64,000 nucleotides of DNA. Origin: JAZKDW01 sp040387375 (GTDB lineage Bacteria; Pseudomonadota; Gammaproteobacteria; Burkholderiales; Burkholderiaceae_D). The notes under the pieces were generated by a model. The model did no database searches. It saw only the letters and a program-made list of their open reading frames with translations, and was not told the DNA's origin. The position numbers and the translations under genes were made by a program. Location of the stretch: assembly GCA_040387375.1 (NCBI GenBank), contig JAZKDW010000024.1, positions 186,001 through 250,000 of the forward strand, given 5' to 3'. Shown one piece after another: positions 47,356-55,431 of this stretch (its first letter is position 1; each line of letters opens with the position of its first letter).

Positions 47356-48824
47356 CAGCCATAAAAAAACTATTTATTGCCAACCGTGCCGAGATCGCAT
47401 TGCGCATAACCCGCACCGCGCGCCGCATGGGCATCACAACCGTCGTGCCGTGGCACCGCCAGGACCGTTTTGGTCCGGCATTGGCGCTGGCCGACGAAAC
47501 GGTTGAAGTCTTCGGCGAGCCGCCGGTCGCCGCCTGGCTGGATGCGCAGGCGATGATCGCCGCCGCGCGCGACAGCGGCTGCGATGCGATCCACCCTGGA
47601 TATGGATTCCTGTCCGAGAACGCCGCCTTCGCCAAGGCCGTCGCAGATGCCGGCCTGATCTTCGTCGGCCCGCCAGCCAGCGTCATTGAACTGATGGGCG
47701 ACAAGATCACGGCGCGCAAATTTGCGATCGAACATGATGTGCCGGTCACACCTTCGGCCGATGAGGCCGACGACCCGGCAACGTTTTTCGAGCGCGCCCG
47801 CACGCTCGCCCTGCCCTTGCTGATCAAGGGCGCGGCTGGCGGTGGCGGCAAGGGCATGCAGATCGTGCGCCAGGAATCCGCCCTGGCCGATGCGATCGGC
47901 GTCGCCCGCGCCGAAAGCCAGCGCTACTTCGGCGACGGCCGTTTGTTTGCTGAACGTTTTGTCGAGCAGCCGCGCCATATCGAAGTACAGGTGTTCGGCG
48001 ACACGCACGGCAATGTCATCCATCTGGGCGAACGTGAATGTTCGATCCAGCGGCGCTTTCAGAAACTGATTGAGGAGTCCCCTGCCCCGGCCCTGGACCC
48101 GGCCTTGCGCAACCGTATCTGCGAGGCCGCCGTGCGGCTCGCAAAGTCGGCCGGTTATGTGAATGCCGGCACGGTCGAATGCATCGTGGCCCCGGGCGGC
48201 GAATTCTTTTTCCTCGAGATGAATACCCGGCTGCAGGTAGAACATCCGGTGACCGAGATGGTGACCGGTCTCGACCTGGTCGAACTGCAGCTGCGTGTGG
48301 CGCAGGGCGAAGCGCTGCCGCTTTCGCAAGACCAGGTACAACAGAACGGCCATGCGATCGAATGCCGCATCCTCGCCGAAGACGCCGATGCCGGCTTTGT
48401 GCCGGATACCGGCAAGGTGATGCTGCTGCACACGCCAGTTGGACCTGGGGTGCGGTTCGACTGCGGCGTGACCGAAGGCGCGCCGGTGACGGCGGACTTC
48501 GATTCCATGCTCGCCAAGCTGGTGGTGCATGGCGCCGACCGCACGCTGGCGATCTCGCGCATGCGCAGCGCGCTGGCGGACACGGTCATGCTGGGTGTCA
48601 CCATCAACAGCGATTTCCTGTCGCGCGTACTGGCCCATCCGGCCTTCGGACGCGGTGAAACCGACACCGGATTCCTCGAACGGCACAAGGCGCAACTGGT
48701 GCCGGCCGAGCTGACCGACGACGAACGCCTGGCGATCCTCGCGGTGGCGGCCACCGTCAGTCCCGATTTTGCAAACCATCCCGTTCCCGAGCCGTACGCC
48801 TCCATGGGCGCATGGCGCAACTGA
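47352..48824 (+). CDS. Biotin carboxylase subunit
   Basis: A 490-residue biotin carboxylase: ATP-grasp motifs GAAGGGGKGMQIV (near 163), ERECSIQRRFQKLIEESPAP (near 225) and FLEMNTRLQVEHPV (near 288). It carries bicarbonate onto biotin. It ends in MGAWRN, the point at which longer MCC/GCC alpha subunits continue into a biotin-transfer domain; that part is instead encoded by the next gene, in the -1 frame with a 13-base overlap. The combined length is about 660 residues, the usual length of an undivided alpha subunit. Confidence 0.88.
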   Translation: MTAIKKLFIANRAEIALRITRTARRMGITTVVPWHRQDRFGPALALADETVEVFGEPPVAAWLDAQAMIAAARDSGCDAIHPGYGFLSENAAFAKAVADAGLIFVGPPASVIELMGDKITARKFAIEHDVPVTPSADEADDPATFFERARTLALPLLIKGAAGGGGKGMQIVRQESALADAIGVARAESQRYFGDGRLFAERFVEQPRHIEVQVFGDTHGNVIHLGERECSIQRRFQKLIEESPAPALDPALRNRICEAAVRLAKSAGYVNAGTVECIVAPGGEFFFLEMNTRLQVEHPVTEMVTGLDLVELQLRVAQGEALPLSQDQVQQNGHAIECRILAEDADAGFVPDTGKVMLLHTPVGPGVRFDCGVTEGAPVTADFDSMLAKLVVHGADRTLAISRMRSALADTVMLGVTINSDFLSRVLAHPAFGRGETDTGFLERHKAQLVPAELTDDERLAILAVAATVSPDFANHPVPEPYASMGAWRN

Positions 48825-49324
48825 TTGTTCCAATGACTACTTTCCAATTCAATGACAAGCCGGACGCACGCCACCGCGTGACGACCCAGGGCGGCGCGAT
48901 CCAGGTCGGCGCCACCAGCGTGTCGGTGCGCGCAGTTGGCGGCGGCAGTTTTGCCAGCGCCGTCAACGGCCGCAACGAACGACTGCAGGCGGTCGCGCAC
49001 GGCGACGCCATCTTCGTGCAGCTGAAAGGCCGCGCATGGCGTCTGGAGCGGATCGATCCGCTGCGCTCGGCGTCTGCCGCGGCAAGCGGCGGCGCCGGTT
49101 CGCTGCAGGCGCCGATGCCGGGTGTGGTGGTGTCGCTGCTGGTGCAGCATGGCCAGCAGGTCAAGGAGGGAGACGCGCTTCTGGTAATTGAAAGCATGAA
49201 GCTGCAAATGACGATTTCAGCGCCGCTGGACGGCGCGGTGACAGAGCTGCCGTTCGCGGCCGGCCAAACCTTCCAGCGCGGCGCCGTGCTGGCCAGGGTC
49301 GACGCAAATGGAGAACAAGCATGA
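48812..49324 (+). CDS. Biotin carboxyl carrier subunit
   Basis: A 170-residue protein with the biotin site in VIESMKLQM (Lys130) inside a C-terminal lipoyl-type barrel starting near residue 100 (LQAPMPGVVVSLLVQHGQQV). The N-terminal 95 residues correspond to the biotin-transfer region of MCC/GCC alpha subunits. ATG at 48812 overlaps the carboxylase by 13 bases; ATG at 48833 is an alternative. It donates carboxyl-biotin to the following carboxyltransferase, whose start overlaps its stop (ATGA). Confidence 0.88.
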   Translation: MAQLIVPMTTFQFNDKPDARHRVTTQGGAIQVGATSVSVRAVGGGSFASAVNGRNERLQAVAHGDAIFVQLKGRAWRLERIDPLRSASAAASGGAGSLQAPMPGVVVSLLVQHGQQVKEGDALLVIESMKLQMTISAPLDGAVTELPFAAGQTFQRGAVLARVDANGEQA

Positions 49325-50928
49325 GCCGCATCATCAGCAAGCTGGACACCGGATCGGCGGCCTACCGGGACAATCACAAGGCGATGACCGAAAAGGTCGA
49401 AGCCCTGCGCGCGCAGGTGCACAAGGCCCGCTTCGAGCGCCCGCAGCGTGACATCGACCGCCTGCACCGCCAGAACAAACTCACAGTGCGCGAGCGGCTC
49501 GACCTGCTGCTCGATCCCGGCACGCCATTCCTCGAATTCAGCACGCTGGCGGCAAACCGCGCCTATGACGGCGAGGTGCAGGGCGCCGGGCAGGTGTCCG
49601 GCATCGGCATCATCCAGGGCCGTGAAGTCGTGATCCACGCCGACGATCCGAGCATCAAGGGCGGCGCGTGGTATCCGCTGTCGGTGAAAAAAATCATACG
49701 CGCGCTCGATATCGCCATCGAGAACCGGCTGCCGGTGATCCACCTGTGCGACAGCGCGGGCGGTTTCCTGCCGCTGCAGTCGGAACTGTTTCCGGACCGT
49801 TATGCGGCCGGGCGCATCTTCCGCAACCAGTGCACGCTATCCAAGATGGGCATACCGCAAATCGCGGTGGTGCTCGGTCACTGCACGGCCGGCGGCGCCT
49901 ATATCCCTGCCCTGTGCGACTACAGCGTGATCGTGCGCGGCAACGGCGGTGTGTTCCTGGGCGGCCCGCCGCTGGTCAAGGCCGCCACCGGTGAAGTGGT
50001 GACGGCCGAAGCGCTCGGCGGCGCTGAAATGCACACCACCGTGTCGGGCACCTGCGACTACGCGGCCGACGACGAACCGCATGCGATGGCGATGGCGCGC
50101 GACATCCTCGCCCAGACTACCCCGATCCGCAAACAGGAAATCGACCGCATCGCCGCCGAGGCGCCGCATTACGATCCGGCCGAACTGTACGGCGTGGTGC
50201 CGACCGACTGGAAGACCGGCTTCGACATGCGCGAGGTGATTGCGCGCATCGTCGACGGCAGCAATTTCCATGAATACCAGCCGGGCTATGGCACGACGAT
50301 GATCTGTGGTTATGCGCGCATCTGGGGCTGCAAGGTCGGCATCCTGGCCAACAACGGCGTGCTGTTCAACGACAGTTCACTCAAGGCGGCGCACTTCATG
50401 CGCCTGTGCGACCGCGACCGTACGCCGCTGGTGTTCTTGCAGAACATCACGGGTTACATGGTGGGCCGCGAATATGAAGAACGCGGCATCACCAAGGACG
50501 GCGCAAAAATGATCATGACCCAGGTCGGCTGCACGGTGCCGAAGTTTACGGTGATTGTCGGCGGTTCGTTCGGGGCCGGCAATTACGGCATGTGCGGACG
50601 CGCGTTCGATGGCCGTTTCCTGTGGATGTGGCCGCAGTCGCAGATCGCCGTCATGGGCGCCGAACAGGCGGCCAATACGCTGGCCGACGTCAAGATCCGC
50701 CAGTTGCAAAGGCAGGGCCACGAACTCACGGCCGAGGAAATCGCAGCGATCCGGGAACCGGTGCTGGCCAGCTTCGAGGCCGAGAGCGATGCCTATTATT
50801 CGACTTCCGAAATGTGGGACGATGGCATTCTCGACCCGGTCGACACGCGCAATGCGCTGGGCATGGCGATCGTGGCATCGTTGAATGCGCCGTTTGAGGA
50901 GATGGGTTACGGCGTGTTGCGGCTTTAG
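49321..50928 (+). CDS. MCC/GCC-type acyl-CoA carboxyltransferase beta subunit
   Basis: A 535-residue carboxyltransferase of the methylcrotonyl-CoA/geranyl-CoA carboxylase class. It has GRIFRNQCTLSKMGIPQIAV and the second oxyanion loop TAGGAYIPA near 199, plus MHTTVSGTCD. The first oxyanion loop is CDSAGGFLP (residues 143-151), where methylcrotonyl-CoA carboxylases have VDSGGANLP, so the substrate pocket may differ. It should move CO2 from biotin to the gamma carbon of a beta-methyl enoyl-CoA. The REP-like repeat array begins five bases after the stop. Confidence 0.88.
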   Translation: MSRIISKLDTGSAAYRDNHKAMTEKVEALRAQVHKARFERPQRDIDRLHRQNKLTVRERLDLLLDPGTPFLEFSTLAANRAYDGEVQGAGQVSGIGIIQGREVVIHADDPSIKGGAWYPLSVKKIIRALDIAIENRLPVIHLCDSAGGFLPLQSELFPDRYAAGRIFRNQCTLSKMGIPQIAVVLGHCTAGGAYIPALCDYSVIVRGNGGVFLGGPPLVKAATGEVVTAEALGGAEMHTTVSGTCDYAADDEPHAMAMARDILAQTTPIRKQEIDRIAAEAPHYDPAELYGVVPTDWKTGFDMREVIARIVDGSNFHEYQPGYGTTMICGYARIWGCKVGILANNGVLFNDSSLKAAHFMRLCDRDRTPLVFLQNITGYMVGREYEERGITKDGAKMIMTQVGCTVPKFTVIVGGSFGAGNYGMCGRAFDGRFLWMWPQSQIAVMGAEQAANTLADVKIRQLQRQGHELTAEEIAAIREPVLASFEAESDAYYSTSEMWDDGILDPVDTRNALGMAIVASLNAPFEEMGYGVLRL

Positions 50929-50932
50929 CATT

Positions 50933-51255
50933 CCGTCATTCCCGCGAAGGCGGGAATCCAGGCTGCGTTCGAGCGGGTTATGGATTCCCGCCTTCGCGGG
51001 AACGACGGTAGATTTGGCGGCGGCCGGTTGGTGGTATGGACGTATCAATTACTACCGTCATTCCCGCGCATGCGGGAATCCAGGCTGCGTTCGAGCGGGT
51101 TATGGATTCCCGCCTGCGCGGGAATGACGGTAGATTTGGCGGCGGCCGGTTGGTGGTATGGACGTATCAATTACTACCGTCATTCCCGCGCATGCGGGAA
51201 TCCAGGCTGCGTTCGAGCGGATTATGGATTCCCGCTTTCGCGGGAACGACGGTAG
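50933..51255. repeat. REP-like array with a 122-bp period
   Basis: Copies of the palindrome (GTCATTCCCGC...GCGGGAATCC and its reverse) recur with TGGATTCCCGC starts at 50981, 51103 and 51225, exactly 122 bases apart. Each 122-base unit also contains the conserved spacer GCTGCGTTCGAGCGG and TTTGGCGGCGGCCGG. The array lies inside the catabolic operon, between the carboxyltransferase and the next CoA ligase. Confidence 0.92.
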
Positions 51256-51339
51256 TTTTCTCGGGGTGACCCGTAAAAGGACAGTCAGATGCCTTCATCG
51301 GGCAATTTTCACCACTCTTCCAGCCTAAAGGATTGACTG

Positions 51340-52980
51340 ATGATTTCGAGCGACGAGCAATCGACCATCGGCGAAACATTCTTTCGCGCCGCGCAGGCTT
51401 ATGCGGGCAACACCTTGCTGGCAGTCCCCGCCAACCCCGGACGGCATTACGCGCCGCAAGGTGTCGAGATCAGTTACCGGGAAGCGGCGGACCGCGTGCG
51501 TGTTCTGATGACGCAGTACGCCAACGCCGGCTACGGCGTCGGCCATCGCATCGGTCTGCTGATCGAAAACCGCCCCGAACATCAGCTGCACAAGCTGGCG
51601 ATGAATGCGCTGGGCGCCTGTTGTGTGCCGCTCAATCCGGACCACCGCCCACGCGAACTGGCTTATGTGATCGACCATGCACGGATCGATCTGATCGTGG
51701 TGGTGACGAAGCTCGAAGCGCAGCTGCGGCTGGGGCTCGCGGAAGCGCGGCACCAGCCCCGGGTGGTGCTGTTCGAGGCCGTGGCCAACGGACTTCCAGC
51801 CGCCGCCACACCAGCCGTATCCACCACGCCGGTCAGCAGCACACCGGCGAGCGTGCTGTACACCTCGGGCACCACAGGCCGTCCGAAGGGATGTGTGCTG
51901 TCGCACGCTTATGAAATCGCCGGCGGCGCCTGGTACGCGACCCGCGGCGGACTGGCCAGCTTCGGCGAAGGCAACGAGCGCATTTACAATCCGCTGCCGC
52001 TGTTGCACGTCAACTCATCGATTTTTTCCTTTTTCTGCGCCATGTTGAAGGGTAACTGCCAGATACAGACCGACCGTTTCCAGGTCTCGCGCTGGTGGAC
52101 CGAATTGTTCGAATCGCGCGCGACCGTGGTCCATTACCTGGGGGTGGTGGTGCAGATGCTGCTGGCCCAGCCGGCCCATCCGCATGAACGTGAGCACCGG
52201 ATTCGTTTTGCCGTCGGCGCCGGCGCCGAACCGCAACTGCACGCGGCCTTTGAAAAACGTTTCGGATTTCCGCTGATCGAATTGTGGGGCATGACGGAAA
52301 TAGTGCGCGGAATGTTCGACTGCCTGCCGCCGCGCCAGGTCGGCACCCGCGCCTTCGGCCGTGCGCAACCGGGCCTGGAGGTGCGGGTGGTCGACGATCT
52401 GGATGCCGACATGCCCGACGGCTCGGAAGGCGAAATGCTGGTGCGGCATTCGGCCGCGACACCGCGCAAGAACTTTTTCAGCGAGTACCTCGACGATGAA
52501 GCGGCCACCGAAAGCGCGTGGCGCGGCGGCTGGTTCCACACCGGCGATATCGTCAGGCGCGACCCGGACGGCATGATGCATTTTGTCGACCGCCGCAAGA
52601 ATATCATCCGCCGCTCTGGAGAAAACATCGCCGCCGCCGAGGTCGAGGCGCTGCTGCTGACCCATCCTCTGGTCAGGGCAGCCGCGGTGCTGGCGGTGGA
52701 CGACGAAATCCGCGAACAGGAAGTGCTGGCCTGCGTGGTGTTCAATGAAATGCCGGCTGACCGCAACGCCGCGGTGCAAATCCTGTTCGACTTCTGCCAC
52801 GCCAACCTGGCCTACTACAAGGCGCCGGGCTGGGTCTGGCTGACCGACAGCATTCCCACCACCGCCACGCAGAAAGTCCAAAAACACCAGATCTTCCCGC
52901 CCGATACCGACCCGCGCACGCTGGACGGCATGATCGATCTGCGCGCCCTCAAAAAGAGGGATGCGCGCCCTGCTTCCTGA
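51340..52980 (+). CDS. AMP-forming CoA ligase (CaiC-like)
   Basis: A 546-residue ANL-family ligase with P-loop YTSGTTGRPKGCVLSH near residue 173, LWGMTEIVRG near 310 and hinge VDRRKNIIRRSGENI near 416, and a C-terminal region ending in the Lys of TATQKVQKH. Crotonobetaine/carnitine-type ligases look like this. The island has two ligases, so one may serve the imported acid and this one a pathway intermediate or a second substrate. The gene starts 85 bases after the REP array. Confidence 0.88.
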   Translation: MISSDEQSTIGETFFRAAQAYAGNTLLAVPANPGRHYAPQGVEISYREAADRVRVLMTQYANAGYGVGHRIGLLIENRPEHQLHKLAMNALGACCVPLNPDHRPRELAYVIDHARIDLIVVVTKLEAQLRLGLAEARHQPRVVLFEAVANGLPAAATPAVSTTPVSSTPASVLYTSGTTGRPKGCVLSHAYEIAGGAWYATRGGLASFGEGNERIYNPLPLLHVNSSIFSFFCAMLKGNCQIQTDRFQVSRWWTELFESRATVVHYLGVVVQMLLAQPAHPHEREHRIRFAVGAGAEPQLHAAFEKRFGFPLIELWGMTEIVRGMFDCLPPRQVGTRAFGRAQPGLEVRVVDDLDADMPDGSEGEMLVRHSAATPRKNFFSEYLDDEAATESAWRGGWFHTGDIVRRDPDGMMHFVDRRKNIIRRSGENIAAAEVEALLLTHPLVRAAAVLAVDDEIREQEVLACVVFNEMPADRNAAVQILFDFCHANLAYYKAPGWVWLTDSIPTTATQKVQKHQIFPPDTDPRTLDGMIDLRALKKRDARPAS

Positions 52981-53014
52981 ACCAATCATCCACTGACATC
53001 CTCCGGAGCGCTCC

Positions 53015-53995
53015 ATGCCCATACCCCTGCTGTTCCAGAAATCGCTGGCCATTCCCGCCATCGGTTCGCCAATGTTCCTGGTGTCGTTCCCGCCGCTGGT
53101 GACCGCACTGTGCAAGGCCGGTGTGGTCGGCACTTTCCCGCACGTGAATGCGCGCCCTTCATCGCAGCTCGACGACTGGCTCACCACCATCGAGACCGAT
53201 CTTGCCGCGCACCGGGCCGCTTTTCCCGCCGCCACCGTGGCGCCTTACGGCATCAACATGATCGTGCACAAGACCAACGCCCGTTTTGAACCCGACATGG
53301 AGATTGTCGTCGCCCACAAGGTGCCGTTCGTGATCACCTGCCTGGGCAATCCGCGCAAGGTGGTCGATGCCGTGCATGCTTATGGCGGCACCGTATTCTG
53401 TGATGTCACCAGCGCCGACCATGCGCGCAAATCGGTGGATGCCGGTGTCGATGGCCTGATCTGCGTCGGCGGCGGCGCGGGTGGCCACGCATCCAGCCAG
53501 AGCAGCTTTTCGCTGGTGCGGGAAATCCGCGAATTCTGGGATGGCTGCCTGGTGCTGGGCGGCGCCATCAATGACGGTTACCAGGTCCGCGCCGCCGAGG
53601 TACTGGGCGCCGACCTCGCTTACATGGGCACACGTTTTTTGGCCACGCAGGAATCGCAGGCGCAGGACGAATACAAAAAAATGATCGTCGATTGCGGCGT
53701 CGCCGACTTGGTCTACACCGACCGCCTGTCAGGCGTGTTCGCCAACTATCTGCGGCCTTCGATCGAACGTTTCGGCATCGACGTCGCCACGCTGCCGGCA
53801 AAGGCGCCCGACATGTCCTCGCTGACTGATACCAATGCCAAACTCTGGAAGGATCTCTGGAGCGCCGGCCATGGCGTGGCAACGATCCACGACGTGCCGA
53901 CCGTCGCCGCGCTGGTCGAGCGCATCGCCGCCGAGTACAAGACCGCCTGCGCTATTCCGCCCAGCCCGGCGCTGCGCGGAGCGGCCAACGCATGA
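53015..53995 (+). CDS. Nitronate monooxygenase-like FMN protein
   Basis: A 326-residue protein of the nitronate-monooxygenase/2-nitropropane-dioxygenase family with a TIM-barrel pattern, IGSPMFLVSFPPLV at the start, GGGAGGHASS (near residue 153) and the phosphate loop LGGAINDG and MGTRFLATQES. GGAG precedes the ATG. In many CoA-thioester clusters such proteins act as FMN oxidoreductases of unknown reaction rather than on nitro compounds. It is coupled to the next gene by an ATGA overlap. Confidence 0.83.
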   Translation: MPIPLLFQKSLAIPAIGSPMFLVSFPPLVTALCKAGVVGTFPHVNARPSSQLDDWLTTIETDLAAHRAAFPAATVAPYGINMIVHKTNARFEPDMEIVVAHKVPFVITCLGNPRKVVDAVHAYGGTVFCDVTSADHARKSVDAGVDGLICVGGGAGGHASSQSSFSLVREIREFWDGCLVLGGAINDGYQVRAAEVLGADLAYMGTRFLATQESQAQDEYKKMIVDCGVADLVYTDRLSGVFANYLRPSIERFGIDVATLPAKAPDMSSLTDTNAKLWKDLWSAGHGVATIHDVPTVAALVERIAAEYKTACAIPPSPALRGAANA

Positions 53996-54606
53996 GCGCG
54001 CCGGAGCCTGTCGATTTCTACTTCGACTTCGCGTCGCCGTACGGTTATTTCATGTCCGAGAAAATCGAAGCGCTGGCACAAAATCATGGGCGCACCGTCA
54101 GATGGCGGCCGATCCTGCTGTTCGCAATATTGCGCGCGCATGGCTTCGCGGGGCCGATGGACCATCCGCTCAAACGCGATTACATGGTGAATGACTTCGC
54201 CCGCTCGGCTGCCTTGCTGGGTGTCGATTACCGGCTGCCGGCCGTCTTTCCGGTCGTGACTCAACATGCGGCGCGCGCCTTTTACCTGCTGGAAAAGCAC
54301 GTGCCCGAAGCCGCCGTTCCCTTCGCCCACAGCGTGCTGCGCAGCTACCTGGCCGACGGTGACGATATCTCGGATCTCGACCGGATCAGCGGGCTGGCGG
54401 AAAAGGCCAGCGGCGGTTTCTGGCCGGCGGCGCAGATTGCCGGACTGGTACGCACAGACGACGCAAAAGCCGATCTCCAGGCCGCCATCCAGCACGCGGT
54501 GGAGCAAGGTGTGTTCGGTTCCCCTTTCGTGATTGCCGATGGCGAGGGATTTTTTGGTGTCGACCGGCTGCCGCATCTTGAAGCGAAACTGGCACGCCGC
54601 CAGTAA
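53992..54606 (+). CDS. DsbA-fold 2-hydroxychromene-2-carboxylate isomerase-like protein
   Basis: A 204-residue kappa-class-GST-like protein: N-terminal DFYFDFASPYGYF with the catalytic Ser at about residue 15, an all-helical insert at 60-160, and a C-terminal GVFGSPFVIADGEGFFGVDRL that binds glutathione in relatives. It has no CxxC, so it is not a disulfide oxidase. The known reaction is glutathione-assisted cis/trans isomerisation. Here it may isomerise a double bond of an unsaturated acid (inference). Confidence 0.85.
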   Translation: MSAPEPVDFYFDFASPYGYFMSEKIEALAQNHGRTVRWRPILLFAILRAHGFAGPMDHPLKRDYMVNDFARSAALLGVDYRLPAVFPVVTQHAARAFYLLEKHVPEAAVPFAHSVLRSYLADGDDISDLDRISGLAEKASGGFWPAAQIAGLVRTDDAKADLQAAIQHAVEQGVFGSPFVIADGEGFFGVDRLPHLEAKLARRQ

Positions 54607-54624
54607 AACAAACAGGAGACCATC

Positions 54625-55410
54625 TTGGACAACAATCATGTACTCATCAGCAGATTCGGCAGCGTCGGCCTGCTGACCTTCAACCGGCCGGAGTCGCTCA
54701 ATACGCTCGACATCCCGATGGTGCTGGCGATGGAAACCGCGCTGACGGAACTGGAGCAGGATGCCGGCATACGCGCAATCGTGGTCACGGGCGCCGACGA
54801 CCGTGCGTTTATCGCCGGCGGCAATATCGGCGACCTCAACAGCCGTCAGGGATTGCAGCACTTCGCCGAATTCGGTTCGGTGCTGCACCGCGTATTCCGG
54901 CGTTTTGAAACCTGCGTCAAACCCACGCTGGCCGCCGTCAATGGCTGGGCGCTTGGTGGCGGCATGGAATTCATGCTCACCATAGACATCCGCCTGATGG
55001 CCGAGGAAGCGAAGCTCGGCATGCCGGAAATCAAGCTTGGCCTGTTCCCCGGCGGCGGCGGTTCACAACGCCTGATGCGCCAGATTCCGCTGTGCCAGGC
55101 AAAACTTCTGATGTTTACCGGCGACTCCCTGAACGCGGCCGAGGCGCTTGCGCTGGGCCTGGTCAGCCGCACGGTGCCGCGCGCGATGCTGCTGGAGGAA
55201 ACCCTGGCGCTCGCGCAGCGCATCGCTGAAAAATCGCCGTTGACGCTGAGGCTGCTGAAGAATTCCATGCTGCACGGCGCCGACATGCCGCTCGAGGCGG
55301 CTCTGGCGTTCGAAAACACCAACATCAGCCTGGTGTTCGACAGCGCCGATGCGCATGAAGGCTGCAGCGCTTTTCTCGAAAAAAGGAAGCCTGTATTCAC
55401 GGGCAAGTAA
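54625..55410 (+). CDS. Enoyl-CoA hydratase/isomerase family protein
   Basis: TTG start with AGGAG seven bases upstream. A 261-residue crotonase with oxyanion loops AFIAGGNIGDL and NGWALGGGMEFML and one acid, Glu135, in MPEIKLGLFPGGGGSQ. The second catalytic Glu of hydratases is replaced (AKLLMFTG, Leu161). It is the third crotonase of the island and may catalyse a variant step. Confidence 0.82.
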   Translation: MDNNHVLISRFGSVGLLTFNRPESLNTLDIPMVLAMETALTELEQDAGIRAIVVTGADDRAFIAGGNIGDLNSRQGLQHFAEFGSVLHRVFRRFETCVKPTLAAVNGWALGGGMEFMLTIDIRLMAEEAKLGMPEIKLGLFPGGGGSQRLMRQIPLCQAKLLMFTGDSLNAAEALALGLVSRTVPRAMLLEETLALAQRIAEKSPLTLRLLKNSMLHGADMPLEAALAFENTNISLVFDSADAHEGCSAFLEKRKPVFTGK

Positions 55411-55431
55411 GGACAACACGCAAAGGCATTC

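Noticed and set aside
47370..48833. Minus-strand frame of about 487 codons opposite biotin carboxylase
   Set aside because: No domain and antisense to a well-conserved enzyme.
50933..51255. CRISPR-like repeat array
   Set aside because: Units are 122 bases with palindromic arms and nearly identical spacers; no variable spacers and no cas genes.
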